Counted from the first letter of the stretch, positions 45,640 through 58,041 are shown. The stretch is DNA of 64,000 bases from Acheta domesticus (GCA_031308135.1 JAHLJT010009419.1:39673221-39737220); one strand, 5' to 3'. Translations and numbers: made by a program. The notes: a model not told the origin generated them from the letters alone.

Positions 45640-48153
45640 TCGGTGTAATAAAGTTATATAATGAATCAGTTTCGTAGAGTAATAAAGTTATAATTAAATC
45701 ACAATTATAAATCACAAATAGTACATGTAGATATATTTATGTATATATTATCATCATTTAATTGATCAAAAAGTGTTGACTATTCAGACTATTCTTGAAG
45801 GCGCTCAGGGTTTCCTTTTGTATACAGAGTGCGGGAAGTGTATCTCATGTGTTTACTACTCGGTTTACAATAAAATGAGAGCGTTGTCCTGTCCTTGTCT
45901 TTCACCAGTTTCATCGTGTGTCCTCTAAGTCTAGATTCCGTGGCTTTAGTGAAGAAGTTGTTAAATTGACGAATGTTGTAATATCCATTCAAGATTTTAA
46001 ACGTTTCTATAATATCACTCCTATTTCTTCTCTGTTCTAATGTTAGAAGTGATATTTCTCTGCATCTCCCTTCGTGATCAAATTGACGTAGTTATCTAGG
46101 GATCTTAGTAATCTGCCTTTGTACTTTTTCAATCTGTTTTTTATCTTTCTGATAACAGAAGGACCAAACCACGTTAGCATACTCTAGTATAGGTCTGATA
46201 TCGTCGCATAGATAAGTTTTACCGTAGACGGACACAATGTGGAGAATGTCTTTCTAATCAGATATAGTAGTTAACTGGCTTTTTTTGGTAATGTCAGACA
46301 CTTGGTTATCCCATTTGAAATTTTGAGTGATAAGAACATCGAGATCATTTTGTTCTGTCGTAGAATTGAGGATGCGATTTTCAATGGTATAATTAAAATT
46401 TGGGTTATTTCTTCCTAGATGGATGACTACATTTATCGGAATTTAAAGGCTACAGCTAGGATTCCGACCATCTCACCACTTTGTTGAGGTCATTTTGTAA
46501 CGTCTGATAGTTTTTTAGTGGATTTGAGAAAAGCTTGGTGTCGTCCGCATAGCAGTTCCATCTTGAGGATAGTTCGTACCTAGGTCGCAAGTATACAGGA
46601 TGAATAGTGTCGGGCCTAGAACTGAGCTTTTGAGCACACCACTTGTAACGGCACGGGGTCTCGACAGTGTGTTTCCAATCGCTGGAATTCCTGATTTCAC
46701 TTTAGTAGTTTGCCTCGTATACCCAAAGATCGGAATTTGTGAATGAGACGTTTATTTGGTACTTTATCGAAAGGAAAATATCATTTCCAAATGCATGATC
46801 TGAAAGCCGTCGGACAATCACCCTTTCCATGACTTTGCTCACTGTGCTTGTCAGACTTATCGGTCTGTAGTTTTTTGGTAACTTTTTGTCTCCTTTCTTT
46901 AAAACTGGTGTGATGACAGCTTTTTTCCACGCAAAGGGCAACTTCCCTGATTCTAATGACTGTTTGAATATTCTGTTCAGTAAAGGGGCAAGTTGTAATT
47001 TACAATTTTTCAGATACACGGTTGGAATACCATCTGGGCCAGTGGATGAGTTTTTGCATTCAGTCCGCACATTATCTGGGCAGTTTCAATGTTTGAAATT
47101 TCTATATTTTCAATAATTCCGATGCATTTCTCTTCAATATTCGCCAATGAACCTTCTGGTTCAACAGTATATACTTTTACGAAATCATTTGAAAAGCATT
47201 CCGCGATTTCACTTGGATCAGTTATTACAGAATCTCCATTCAGGACAATCATAGGACCAATTTTACAAATAGTTTGCCTTCGTACATAGGAGAAGAATCT
47301 TTTGCCACCATCCTGAAGAATTTTCTCTTCGTGTTTTCGTTTACGCTGTCTCGCATTAGAGGTGAGATTGTTTGAAATGTGCCTATAGATGGGACTTTCA
47401 TCTGTTCCAGTTCTATAATTTACCCATGCTCGACGTTTAAGTCTGTTTGTTTTATTATATCATGATTAATCCAAGGTTTATTTAAATTTTTTCTATTCTT
47501 GATATGTGGTGAGTGAGTATTTAAAAGACCTGTACATGTTTCACAAAAATTCTCATAATTAGTTTCAACTTTGTTGTTTTCAGCGTCTTCTTTAATACTT
47601 GTGTTAAGTAATGTATGGCATTCAGTAAGATGTCTCATTATTGTTGTGTAGTCTGCTTGGAAGAAATTGCGTTTAGAGATGGAGTTATGAGAAACACTAT
47701 TATTCATGGGCGATTCCACTTGTAGCGATGTCATAATCACTAAATGATCACTTTGACCAATATTTGGTCATAGGATCGGGGGCGTAATGATGTCTTCATC
47801 ATTAGTTAACACTAAATCAAGAATCGCAGGGGTTTGATTTACTCTGTATCTAGTAGGCTCAAATACCATCTGAGAGAGATTTGAGTCTATATAGTGTTTA
47901 ATAAATTCTCTTTCAATTTCTGTGTTTGGAATAGCTTCACGTTTGGTCCATGTAATTGTGGGAAAATTGAAGTCTCCAAAAACAACAATCGGTATCTTCA
48001 GGTCGCATACCATAATAATTTTCTTAAATAGTTTGAGATCTGATTGCCGAGGTCTCGTGTCGGGTGTTGGTGGTCTAAATATTTCTCCTACGGCATATAG
48101 TATGTTCCCATATTCTAGTTTCAACTAGAGTGCTTCCACATCAGGGTCCTGTA
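45640..48153 (-). pseudogene. LINE ORF2: endonuclease end and reverse transcriptase
   Basis: Downstream part of a CR1/Jockey-group LINE. 48124-47768 encodes the second half of an apurinic-type endonuclease: VVFGDFNFPTITW carries the catalytic GDFN, and ILDLVLTN follows. 47740-47420 is the linker. 47070-46702 begins the polymerase with GPDGIPTVYLKN and WKKAVITPVLKKGDKKLPKN, then YRPISLTSTVSKVMERVI. Most of the palm before the catalytic box is deleted. SSVLGPTLFILY resumes near 46620, the YADD box lies at 46540-46551 and 45992-45792 gives the C-terminal block RLRGHTMKLVKD. Frameshifts, stops and the deletion show it is inactive. The 3' tail contains two copies of ATAACTTTATTAC. It follows directly from the part above the hAT insertion. 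Confidence 0.85.
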
Positions 48154-49407
48154 CAGTGGCGTCTCCTGGCTAGTACACGTGGGGTTGCGATCGTGATATT
48201 ACAGGTTGAACGCATAATTCCAGATATTTAAAGTCTGTGTTATTCTACTTTAGTCTGAAGGGTTTTAGAAGTTTATGTTGCAAATTAGATACCTTCTGAA
48301 TCTTCCTTGGAAATCATCATTTTCTCATTGCATGCACTAACTTACATAAACAAAACAATAAAACTAAAAAAATAACCACAAAAAAGTACATACCTAATTT
48401 TTGAACGCGAGATCTATTCGCGGTGTCTTGGTTGTCCATCACTATTTATCGAATTTTTTCGGAATAGGAGAAAGAACTACACGGAATTTCACGAATCCTG
48501 TCTATAGCACAATGAAACGTTTCACTACTGTTCCCTGCCACAAATAACTCATCCACTACCACAAATGAACTGGATGAGCTCGCCATGTCGCGTCCTTTCA
48601 CACACACACACACACACTCACACACACACACGTTTTATTTTTTCGCGTTACAATTTCGAATTCACTTTAACGCATTTTCTTTAACGCATCACTAATTAGG
48701 CAAAATAGTCTATTTAACGCACATTAAATAGGAAACAGCATTTACACTAGAACGCAGGACACAAATGAACGAAATAATATCGCACGAGTTCACGGATTGT
48801 CTCTGTCAAAACATTTTCTTACATGAAGGGAGTGATATTGTTTTGTCAGGCCTGCTAACACACATCGAGTTACCCAGCTGTACTGAATCAGGTTGAAATG
48901 TGCCTAAGAATAGTTGGCGAACTTGCTTGAGTTGTGAAGAAAGACAGTCCTGCCGTCTGCCCCCCGCTCCCGGGTCCCAATCGTGGCACGTGACTTCTGG
49001 GATTCCCAGGCGTGCTGCCGAATTATGACTGCCTCAGAGGAGGGGGTATAGAAGGTTATTGGGAGGGGGTACACAAAAGCCAATGAGAAGCCTTTGATGT
49101 GATAAGCTTCATCTCCGGCACTCGAAACCACGCAGCTTGCACACAGCACATGGCCGTGAGTTCAATGACCTCGCCCACGAAGTGAGGTCGTTTAAGGGAT
49201 GTTTCTCGGTCCATCACATCCAGCGAGGGGACTAACGCCTATTGGGCCGCGCACGTAAATGACGAGAGGGAATAGAGAAACAGGGAGATACTTCTAGAAG
49301 AAAAGAAAATACTTTAAATAAAATACTGAAAATATTTTTAAGTGATGGAAAACTAGGGGATGTAACACATCACTCGCATACATTGAGCCTACGCCACTGG
49401 TTCTGTA
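48146..49407. mobile_element. hAT-type element inserted into LINE ORF2
   Basis: The element spans 48154-49399 (1246 bases). The left end CAGTGGCGT and right end ACGCCACTG are inverted copies. The flanking 8-mers are GTCCTGTA (48146-48153) and GTTCTGTA (49400-49407), a 7/8 match. Removing it rejoins the LINE endonuclease frame (MYEIQN before, then PDVEAL and LKLEYGNILYAVGE after), which confirms the boundaries independently. No transposase. A CA/GT run at 48600-48631 and a GC-richer part at 48950-49150 lie inside. Confidence 0.92.
48600..48631. repeat. (CA)n microsatellite
   Basis: CACACA run with one interruption (CTCA), inside the hAT element. Confidence 0.9.
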
Positions 49408-49746
49408 TTTCATACATGTTTGTCATTTTCACTGTCGTATTTCTAATTTTTTGTTTCACATAAATTATTACTCCCCCTCCTTGCCTGTCCGGTCTGTCTC
49501 TGCGGTATATGTGAAAGCCAGGTACAGTATTAGGGAGTCAGGAATATTCGAGTTGAGCCATGATTCAGTAATTACTATTACATCTGGTTGCACAGTGTTG
49601 ACTTCTATCAGGAATTGGTCAAATTTTGGAAGAAGAGCGGCGATGTTCATGTACATAATTTTTGTATTTGTGTACAAGTTGCTTGTTACTGCCTTTTCCC
49701 TTTCCGTCCACAATCCGTGGAACTCCCCTAATGTATTTAATGACAA
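49408..49746 (-). pseudogene. LINE ORF2: N-terminal endonuclease part
   Basis: Encodes NIAALLPKFDQFLIEVNTV followed by DVIVITESWLNSNIPDS, the first two conserved blocks of an APE-type endonuclease (the E of TESWL is the metal-binding Glu). The usual first motif Asn is in NIAALLPKF. It continues through RTG..GGGVIIYVK-like sequence up to the hAT insertion point. Confidence 0.85.
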
Positions 49747-50621
49747 GTTTTGGATTTGATTCTTGTCTGCTTTTTAGTTCTGCGCTAAGATCTTTCAATT
49801 CAGTTCTCTGTATTGGGGTTAGATCGTTTTTAGCTTTAATTCCATATGGACATTTCTTTTGGTTTTTTAAAATATTTTTGGCAGTAACAGATTCTCTCAG
49901 AATTATTTTGAGAGGTCTTGGTCTAGAATCCTCATCCTCTAAGTTCGGTTTTCCCAATCTAATAGTGTATTCAATTTTTTGTTCAGCTTGTATATCCAGT
50001 TTTTTTAGTATTTCCTTAACAACTGTTAGTTCTTCAGATTTCCGAGTTTCAGAATCATCCGTTCTTGATTTCTGTACTCCATAAAGAATTACATTCTTAT
50101 TGCGTAACTCACGCTGCTCAGTCTCTCTAATGATTCCAGAGTGAGTTTTGGGGTTTGCCCCATGAGTCTCAATATTTTGGAGTTTTGTTGACATTTCGTT
50201 TTTCTCGTTTTGCCGTAGTTTTTTGCGAGGATTCAATCTTATCGCATCTTTTTTCACGTTCCTTCTGCCCTTCCTTGCAAGATTGAATGTCTGCTGTAAG
50301 TTGATTTACTGCATTTGCAATTTTATTGACATCTTTCTTGATACTTGTCATGTCTTTCTTTTGGTTACTTGTCAATTTGTCTTCTAGCTTTCGGAGTTTA
50401 TCACTCACCTCCTTGGTAGTTTTATCTAACTCTTCTCTAAGGATTTTCACCAGCTCTCGATTCATAGCCATCTCACTGTTGGATGAGCAGCAATCAAATA
50501 TTTCGGAGTCAGGTATTCCACTTACCCTGTATCCACAACTAGGGTGACAAGTTGCTTGACACGTCACACAACTTAAGATAATCTTGGATACTGTTTTGTT
50601 GCAATATTTGCAGATATTCAT
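49640..50621 (-). pseudogene. LINE ORF1 (PHD-type finger and RRM-like)
   Basis: Starts with a Met at 50621: NICKYCNKTVSK, then CVTCQATCHPSCGYRVS, a Cys/His pattern of a PHD-like zinc finger as found in ORF1 of CR1/Jockey-group LINEs. A coiled-coil stretch (EELDKTTKEVSDKLRKLEDK) follows. After a frameshift near 50200 the second frame (to about 49640) carries NVILYGVQKSRTDD and KIEYTIRLGKP, then RPRPLKIILRES and AKNILKNQKK, the RRM-like and CTD part of ORF1. It binds LINE RNA in intact relatives. One frameshift makes this copy defective. Confidence 0.82.
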
Positions 50622-51570
50622 GTAAACCTATATTCATATTGTGTTGATTTAATTCCCGTCATACAAAAATCGCAGCGCCAAACACGAAAAAACACGTTTT
50701 TGGCAATTTGTTGGAATCTTATGGTCGGATCGGAAAACAAATTATCGGTTCGCCATCAGAAGACCGAGACGCGTTCATTGACACCTCATATGCCTCGACT
50801 GGTGCACGGGAAGTGGTCTAATCGTTTTTCCATAAGCGCACCCACACGATGAGTTAATTCAAATATTATATAGGGATAATTCGTAACAAATAATTCGAGA
50901 AAGTGTTACTTCCTCGATTGTCGCGATGTATACCCAAATACATTTTATGTAACACTGCAACTCGGTTTTAGCCCTTTCCATTTCTCAGAGAATCCTCATT
51001 CCTTCTTGATTAATTGATTCCGGGCGTACATATTTTCATCGCAGTAAGTAGCTCTGATCTTACTGGCAGGAGAGAGGCGGCGGCGAGATACGTCGGCTTG
51101 CGGAGATTTCCCTCTGCCAGGTATCTCCCAACGGGGGGGGCACCGCCCCAACTGGGACAAGCTCTAAGCTCCCAACTGGTGTTTTGAATAGTCTGGTAGT
51201 ATAGTGCATGTGAATGTATGTGTGTGTGTAAGTAAGGGCGAGGATAGGACAAGGAAAAGGAACAAAAGATCGCGCGCGGTCCCTGGCCCGTTTTTTTGGC
51301 TTCTGCACCATCGGCATTCGCCTGGTGTTTGATCGAAGGAACCAAGGAAAACTACAGCTGAGAGCAGCCGGCCTTTCGAGACAACGGCTGAACTCGACCT
51401 AGCTGTCTAGGCGGTGTCGAAAGCCTGCTACCGTCGGATCTCGAACTCCCAGTCAGAGTCACTGCAGTGACATCAGTCGATGCCCTGAACCACCTTTGTC
51501 AGTCATTCCTGCTTGAGGTATGTGTAGTACACGAGAAGTGAAATACCATGGGGCAGTTGAAACCACTGAC
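50622..51570. other. LINE 5' UTR candidate and intron sequence
   Basis: 50640-50830 may be the 5' UTR of the LINE. The rest is presumably intron of the minus-strand gene, since the donor at 51570-51569 opens an intron here. A 111-codon minus frame at 51010-51345 has no recognisable domain. Confidence 0.4.
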
Positions 51571-51816
51571 CTGAGCACGGTGTCGAAGGAGACGGCGACG
51601 CCCTTGGCGCACATACGCCGATACAGGCGCCAGCACTCGCGTTCTTTGGCTGTGTGCAGCGCGGGCTCCGTCGGCTCGGCGGCGGTGGCAAGCTGCGACG
51701 GCTGCGCTGGCACCGCGGGGGGCGGGGGCGGTGACGGCGCAGAGGGCGGCGGCTCCGGCGCTTGAGCCGCTCCGCTGGCGGCTGGCACGGCCGCTCCGTC
51801 GCCTGCCTCCTCCCCT
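51571..51816 (-). CDS. Exon C of an unnamed Pro/Ala-rich protein gene
   Basis: Third recognisable coding exon of a minus-strand gene (246 bases: 1 + 81 codons + 2). The acceptor is TTAACAG at 51823-51817 and the donor CTCAG|GTCAGT at 51571. The first base completes the AG left by exon B (Arg). It encodes a Pro/Ala-rich linker (PEPPPSAPSPPPPPAVPAQ), then a compact charged block, KERECWRLYRRMCAKGVAVS and FDTVLR, at the exon end. The charged block looks like conserved folded sequence, unlike the low-complexity rest, and should be the best handle for naming the gene. I do not recognise the family with confidence. The next 3' exon was not found in the window to the left, so the gene may have a very long intron. 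Confidence 0.8.
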
Positions 51817-54589
51817 CTGTTAACACATGAGCCACATCCAAATCAGAGGGAAAATGCGTTGTATTGAAATTCGGAGGTACTGCGCTACCGAATGGTCAGA
51901 GTGTGTGGAAGAAAGTAGCCGGAGGAGGTTACACGGAAGGAATTAGATTATTTTCGATAAATCAGTAATTGCTAATTACGAAATAAATGTTTTAATTCAA
52001 TGCACTTCATTTCCATTAAATGTGTTAAACGTATCAACCGATCATTCATATTTAACTGATCACAGTGATGCGCTGTCGTCTGTCAGTTTTTATTAGGCAT
52101 CCCGCTTGACGTCTGTGCGTTACTCGCACCGCATTGCAGCTACCCCTGCAATTGGCTTGCCACATTACTACATCGGATGTTACGGAATTAAACACTTTTG
52201 GCGCCTAAAAATGCAATAAAATGTTTTTAAATAGGTACCGAAAGAGGCAATAAAAACTAAAAATGGAGGAAAAAGCACTAATATATTTCATTGCACTTGC
52301 ATGTAAACGTATCCAATATCAAAAAACAACATAACATGAGAGAATTTTAATGAGACATTAGTGAATGATTAACTTAGACATCTTTACAGGATTGAGCTCA
52401 GTTACTACACTTAGATGTACTGCTGAGGCACTTTAATTGGTGTACAACTCAGATGACTGCGAGCAGAATGATGATGCACCTCAGGCCCGGCAGATACATA
52501 GGTCTTAATGATCGGCCTAAACTGCATACTTCCCAGAATTGGCACGAAAAGATATCCATGTCGGAAGGAGAGATCATCGCCTTACCTCTGAAACCCAAGT
52601 ACTTTGATTAAGGCGCAAATCTGTGTTCACCTAAGCGTCCACCGTTCAACCAAGTTGAACATTCTATTACATTTTTGCTGGTCCGGTGCTTCTCAATATT
52701 ACCCGACCTACTCAAAGACATGCAGAATCTACAACTATATGTGAATGAGAGAGACATAGAAACAGAGTCAGACAGACTGAGACAGGGATAGAGAGAGAGA
52801 CGGAGAGAGAGAGGCAGGGTGAGAGACGGAAAGAGAAAGGGAGAGGGAAGGAGAAAGAGGGAGATAAATGGCAGAACAACGTCTACCGGGCTCCGCTAGT
52901 TTAAAATAATTTAAAATATTTTAAATAAATATTTTGATAAGAGGGCATTATTGACATAGACAAAAAACTCAGATGTTACAGTAGCAAAGAACAGAATAGC
53001 ATCGACGTGGCGAAAAAAACAAAGAAAACAAGATACAGGCTAGTGCAAGATAAGTTTTTGGAAGTAAACATTTGATCGGAGCGAGCCGTGACTTGACAGG
53101 CAGCGGATGATAGGCTGTTAACAGAATGAATTTTGTTAAAGTTTTAAATTAGAACGATTTGTGTCTAGGTAAGCGGCGAGCAGTAGGTCGCGAGTGTAAT
53201 GAAATTTTAATGAGTTGAAATTATTTGAGAAAAAACGCGAAAACAACCAATTCACGGTGGTCTATATGTCGTAATAGTAGCGACGAATCATTTTCAAACG
53301 GCTAAGTCGGGGAACTGTAAGTGTGAACAGAATGAAATTTGGACGAGGGGAGTAGTGGTGACGACGCCCAGACAGAGTTTTCGACGCATCGCCAAGTATA
53401 CTGTTTTTCGACGAAAGGGAAGTATCAAAACATAAGAATTTTTAAAGACATTAAAATGGTAGATGTTCAAGGCTTAGAATGTTATTTTAGAAATAATTAA
53501 TGTTTAAAATGATCAGAAGTAAAGTAATGATGGCCATCATAATCATACAAGTCAATAAAGATAAATAGGTCTTTGTTTCCATCAGAGTAAGATGAAGATA
53601 AACAGGTCCTTTTTTGCATCAAACTTATAATACGATTAAGATCCATTTGTTTGCATAAAATCAGTAAAATTAAATATTTAATTTGTCACGAACCAAAAAG
53701 GAAAAGAGATATTAAAGCAATACTTGCAGTCATAATTCATAAGCTGCTGTAATTTCAGTAAAAAGATCAATTGTTGTTATTATTTAGAAAGGGCATGGTA
53801 AAAAAAACACCAAATCCAATTTTCCATTGTCATAAAAATTATTACCAGCCGTGAACTCGTACGAGAGATTATTTTAAGACCAACGAAGAAGAATACAATA
53901 TATTCAGACCGTGAGAAGTAAGTATTGTTGCGCCCTACAGTGAAAGCCTGGGTTAGCCAAAATTAAAACTAAATATAGAAGTAATTAGAGAGAAATTAAA
54001 TAAATCAGTAAATAATAATGAAAAGGCAGTATCTCAATATAGATATATAAATCGCCTTTGAATATTTTCATTGGAATAAAATAGGCATTTTCCTAAACAT
54101 CCGTTGTCTACACATTATCATCGTATAGAGGAAAGATAGTCTTTCCTCTGTGCTATTAGCTGAGACACCGAGGATTAGAAGAAATAGAAAGAGGAGGAGA
54201 TGGAGTAAAGGAAAACAGAAGAGACGAAGAAAGAAGTAGAGAGTGAAAATGTAAAGAGGAAAGTGGCAAAACAGGAGAATGAAACAAAGAAGATATTACT
54301 GAATCACTGAATAGAACCCTGCGAGCTCCGTATTCACACAACGAACCATGACTTCTGTACATCCTTATTTCTCGCTTAAGAAGCCCCGATACAGAAGGGT
54401 CTAGTCAGCTAGTAAGACCCTAGAATTAGAACGAACGGAAAATGTATTTTGTTTAATCATTGTACTGTGTCAGTTCTCTTTTTTGAAATTGTCCCTCCCT
54501 TCTAAGATAGTAATCTAAACCCACCCTACCAACACAGGGGAGCGCCCAGCGCGTCGCCAGGATCGCGTGCCGCCAGCAATAATTGTTAC
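51817..54589 (-). other. Intron between exons B and C
   Basis: About 2.8 kb with GTAACA donor and TTAACAG acceptor (minus). AT-rich. Contains a Helitron-like fragment at 52640-52899 and a purine-rich stretch at 54165-54265. A short perfect 10-bp hairpin (AGAGGAAAGA, TAG, TCTTTCCTCT) lies at 54127-54149. Confidence 0.6.
52640..52899 (+). repeat. Helitron-like fragment with purine-rich core
   Basis: 52656-52735 matches 9007-9085 at about 90 percent. It is followed by a GAGAGACAGA-type purine stretch and ends ACCGGGCTCCGCTAG before T. Same layout as the Helitron at 9244-10129 (purine core, then CTAG|T), though the 5' end is not identified. Confidence 0.55.
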
Positions 54590-54893
54590 CTGGTCGGCGA
54601 AGCGGGCGCCGGCGGCGACTCCGGCGGCTGCTCCGGCGCGGGCTCGTGGGCAGGGCCGTCTTTGCTGAGCGCGGCGGGCGGTGGCGGGGGCGGGGGCGCG
54701 GCGCTCTGCGAGGGGCGGCGCGCGCTCTGGGCGGGGGGCGGGGCGGAGTGAGCGGCGCGCGCGGGACGGTGACGCGCCTCCTGCGCTGCCGCCGACGCCG
54801 CCAGCGCCGGCGGCGCCCGCCGCTCCGGAGGCACCACCAGCGACCCGCGCCGCAGAGGGAAGCTGCTCGAGATGGCCGGCTGCTGGAAGGACA
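54590..54893 (-). CDS. Exon B of an unnamed Pro/Ala-rich protein gene
   Basis: Second recognisable exon (304 bases: 2 + 100 codons + 2). The acceptor GGCGGCAG|TGTCC (54894) is the choice that fits the phase left by exon A. The donor is CGACCAG|GTAACA at 54590. It encodes SFQQPAISSSFPLRRGSLVV followed by PPERRAPPALAASAAAQE, then a long Pro/Ala/Ser-rich stretch with an eight-Pro run and PEQPPESPPAPASP. The SSSFPLRRGSL block looks conserved. The rest is low complexity and probably disordered. Joined to exon A the junction reads KTPKS-V-SFQQP. The overlapping plus-strand frame (54583-54912) is a GC-composition shadow. The acceptor is the least certain boundary, because the pyrimidine tract is weak; TTAATGGCAAG at about 54916 is an alternative but breaks the phase. 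Confidence 0.75.
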
Positions 54894-57589
54894 CTGCCGC
54901 CACAGGCCGTGACTTGCCATTAGCGTACAGAGGAATTACTCAAAGAAGAGGTCAGGTCGTTGACAGGTCGGGAAACAAATGAGGCATGCATGGTTATGTC
55001 ATTGCAAGAAATAGTGATGAAGCGATTTACAAATAACCCAAACGAAAGTACTGACAAAATAAGTGTATGGACGAAACTTGCAGTTATATTGTCTGCAAAG
55101 GCCAAGTAGTACCTGCCAAAGCAGTCCCTTGTTATAGCAATCTCTTTTATTTATACTCCTATTAAAACACGATGCCCTTTGAGGGTCAAAAGCTGGCAGG
55201 AGAAGGGGACACTGTCATCGAATCGCGAGCTTCGTTACGTTTAAATTTTTGCTATTGAAGCTCCCGTTTGGACGGCATTGGCCTCCCCTCTGTCTTTTCA
55301 GCTCGTGACCTTGAAAGGAATTCGTGTTTTAATCGAAGTATACGCGTCATTTGTTGTATTCGTAGTTGTTTCACGACATCAGGCCGATGTAGTGTAAATA
55401 ACCGATACGGGTGAAGTTTGTGATCCGAGACGATAGCCTATTTTTATTGCAAAGTTCTTTGTTTGTGATATCGGCCGTGTGCCGTTCAATACTTTTTTGT
55501 AATACCACCATTTTATAAGAAAAAATAGTATAAATAAGAAGTACATTTTTTGGAGTAAGGGGGTACACATCCGTCATCTTTAGCTACAACTCATTTTTTT
55601 GGATTGTTTTTTTAACAGACGGCTGTGTGTAAAATCCTTAGCGGACGCCTAGCTGCCGTTAAGAGTGGCTGTTTGACCCTGTGTATGATTGTATCGAGTC
55701 GATACAACAGGAAAATATTACGAAAACTTACGCACTTAAAGTATTGTTCAGAGTAACCTCGATATCTCAAATCTGAACGAGAACGAGTAGTCGCATATTT
55801 CGACTTAATGCTGTTTGAGCTCTTGAACACCATATTAGTTGGAAGGTGACGGACTGATTTATCCACATATTCTGGAAATAAAATTCTTGGGATTAGAGAG
55901 GTCTAGTTTCGTCCAAGCACGGTTTAATTTTTTGATATTTTTATTCTGAGAAACCAATCCTCCGTGTCGACAAATGATATTCGTTGAATTTTGTTTTATC
56001 GTTAGAACAAATGTTGAGATTGGCACTTGTTTTGACTCTCAACAGTAAATATTATAGATTTTTACACACATCGTAATAACTAGCACGAATCAATGGTTGT
56101 GATATACTCCAAAATTGAGTGAGGGTGGTGTCTTCAGAAAGAAAATAGGAGACAAGGTCGAGTGCGAAAAGTTCGAAGTTGGGCTTCAGTTTGTGAAATG
56201 AAGAAACTTCAAGACAGAATTCGTCTTTGGTTTCTCTGCGCTCGACAAGAACTGGTAAAGTTCGAGAAACGTTTTTATGTTATGACAACCTGCCCTTCGT
56301 TTTCTTAGTTCGTTTATCTGATGAATCCTCCGAGAAAGTTGAAATTAAACGATTGAAACTTTCTTTACAGGGGAGTAGTATTGTATGACAGACTCCATTG
56401 TCCATGTAACGCTGGTGGCTTATGTCATATGTTTATGATACATAGACCTCATAAGGAAAAGTCGCATTAGATTAGATTTTCAATAATCTCTTGAACTTAG
56501 GTCTTGGTGTATATTGATTTCATATTGTACTACTTACACGCGTTGGTGTAGGTGTCTCGTTGTGAGAAATTAGGCATTTGGGTGGATGTTATTTTGGCTA
56601 GGTTGGAATTTTGCGATCGGTACTCGAATCACTGTATTTGTTCATTCATAATGACATGCCGCTTTTTTGCTAAATAATATTTTTCCTGTATATTGACACA
56701 AAAGTTGCTGGAGAGGAATTTATTCCCAAGATCTGCATTACACAGATTTAAGACGAAAATCGCACAACCAAAAACATACGTAATGCTGCAGTCCACATTA
56801 CTAACGTTCATACATCGGAAACAATGCATCCTAGAACCTTAAAATCGGGATATCTTGTCCTGATACAAATTATATTTCTTATGCCATAATCTACATAATT
56901 ATAACTTTTTGACGTTCTAATACATATTTCGGAGGGTACCTCTTTAGTGGGATTTTTATTTAGCTGCCTCTCAAGGCTCGTCTTCACGATGGAATATGTC
57001 TCGGCATTTCGCGTCTTTCTGGGTCGTGCCACTAGATGTCGAATGTTCGCGATCGTATCAAAGATTGCTTACCATTATGCGACATGAAGACGGACTTTGA
57101 AAGGCAGCTATATAAAAATTGCACTATACTCCGTCGTACATTTCGTTGATCAACATAACATGTTAAAAAGAATCGATTCCAAATATTGCAGATCATGAGA
57201 AAATGTGCCATAAGAGCAAAACACGTGTCATTTTTTCGCACAAGTACGGAGCACCAAGGTTCTCTTCGACTAAATTGTTTCAGCATATATTATTGGAATC
57301 ATATACGCTATGTTTGTTAAACCTCGAGAGTATGAGATACTTGCAATGCTTTTTAGATTGTGTAGATTCAATAAAACGATTGAGTAGTGGGGGAAGAAAG
57401 CAAAACAATTCAGATGAACATTTTATATACCATCAGATGAAAAAGATCAAAAGGTGTAGAATCGTTTCGCTAAGAACTGTACGAAACAATAGAAGCCTGA
57501 TGGAACCCTTTTATGATAAAAATGAAAAGTGAAGGTGGTATCTGAGGTGCCCGGTTCACGGTCAAAGAGACGCAGCGGCGAGGGCTCAC
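54894..57589 (-). other. Intron between exons A and B
   Basis: About 2.7 kb, GTGAGC donor. AT-rich and without recognised genes or element ends. Several short frames on both strands have no domains. Confidence 0.6.
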
Positions 57590-58041
57590 CTGACTTGGGC
57601 GTCTTGCGGAGGCAGACGACGCGCGTGGCGCCGCACACGGGCGCCGCCGCCGCGCCGCCTCCGGCCCCGGGCGCCGCCGCCGGCTGCTGTGGGGTGGCGG
57701 GGCGGCCGGCGGCGGCGGCGGCTGCGGAGGCGGGGACGCCCGCGGCGGCCGCACCGGGTGCGGGGGAGGCGGCCGCGGCGGGGGCGAGGGGGCCGGGCCA
57801 GCCGGCCGTCCCCACCCACGCGACGAAGGGCGTGCCGGCCAGCGGCCCCGCCCCCGCGCCGCCCAGCCCGCCCGAGCCGCCACCGTCCTCGTGGTCGCTG
57901 GCGGCCGGCGACGTCAGCGACACCATCGTCACCACCTCGGCCGTGAGGCGCGCGCGCCGGCGGCGCGTCGCCGCGCCGCCCTTGTCGCTCTTCTCGGAGC
58001 CGTCGCCCAGCCCCAGCGCCGCGCCCGCACCGCCCAGCACC
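57590..58041 (-). CDS. Exon A of an unnamed Pro/Ala-rich protein gene
   Basis: First recognisable exon (452 bases: 1 + 150 codons + 1). The acceptor is GTGTGCACAG|GGTGCTGG (58042) and the donor AAGTCAG|GTGAGC (57590), a strong consensus. It encodes a Gly/Ala-rich start, a basic patch KGGAATRRRRARLTAEVVTM, VSLTSPAASDHEDGG with an acidic/Ser element, long Ala/Gly/Pro runs, then CGATRVVCLRKTPKS at the donor. Phases of exons A, B and C agree (ends +1, +2, +2), giving about 330 codons without a stop, which is strong evidence they belong together. Composition is about 80 percent GC against an AT-rich background. The function is unknown: a largely disordered scaffold-type protein is possible. The 5' exons, including the start codon, lie at higher coordinates and were not identified. 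Confidence 0.82.

Noticed and set aside
54583..54912. 109-codon plus-strand Arg-rich frame
   Set aside because: GC-composition shadow of exon B.
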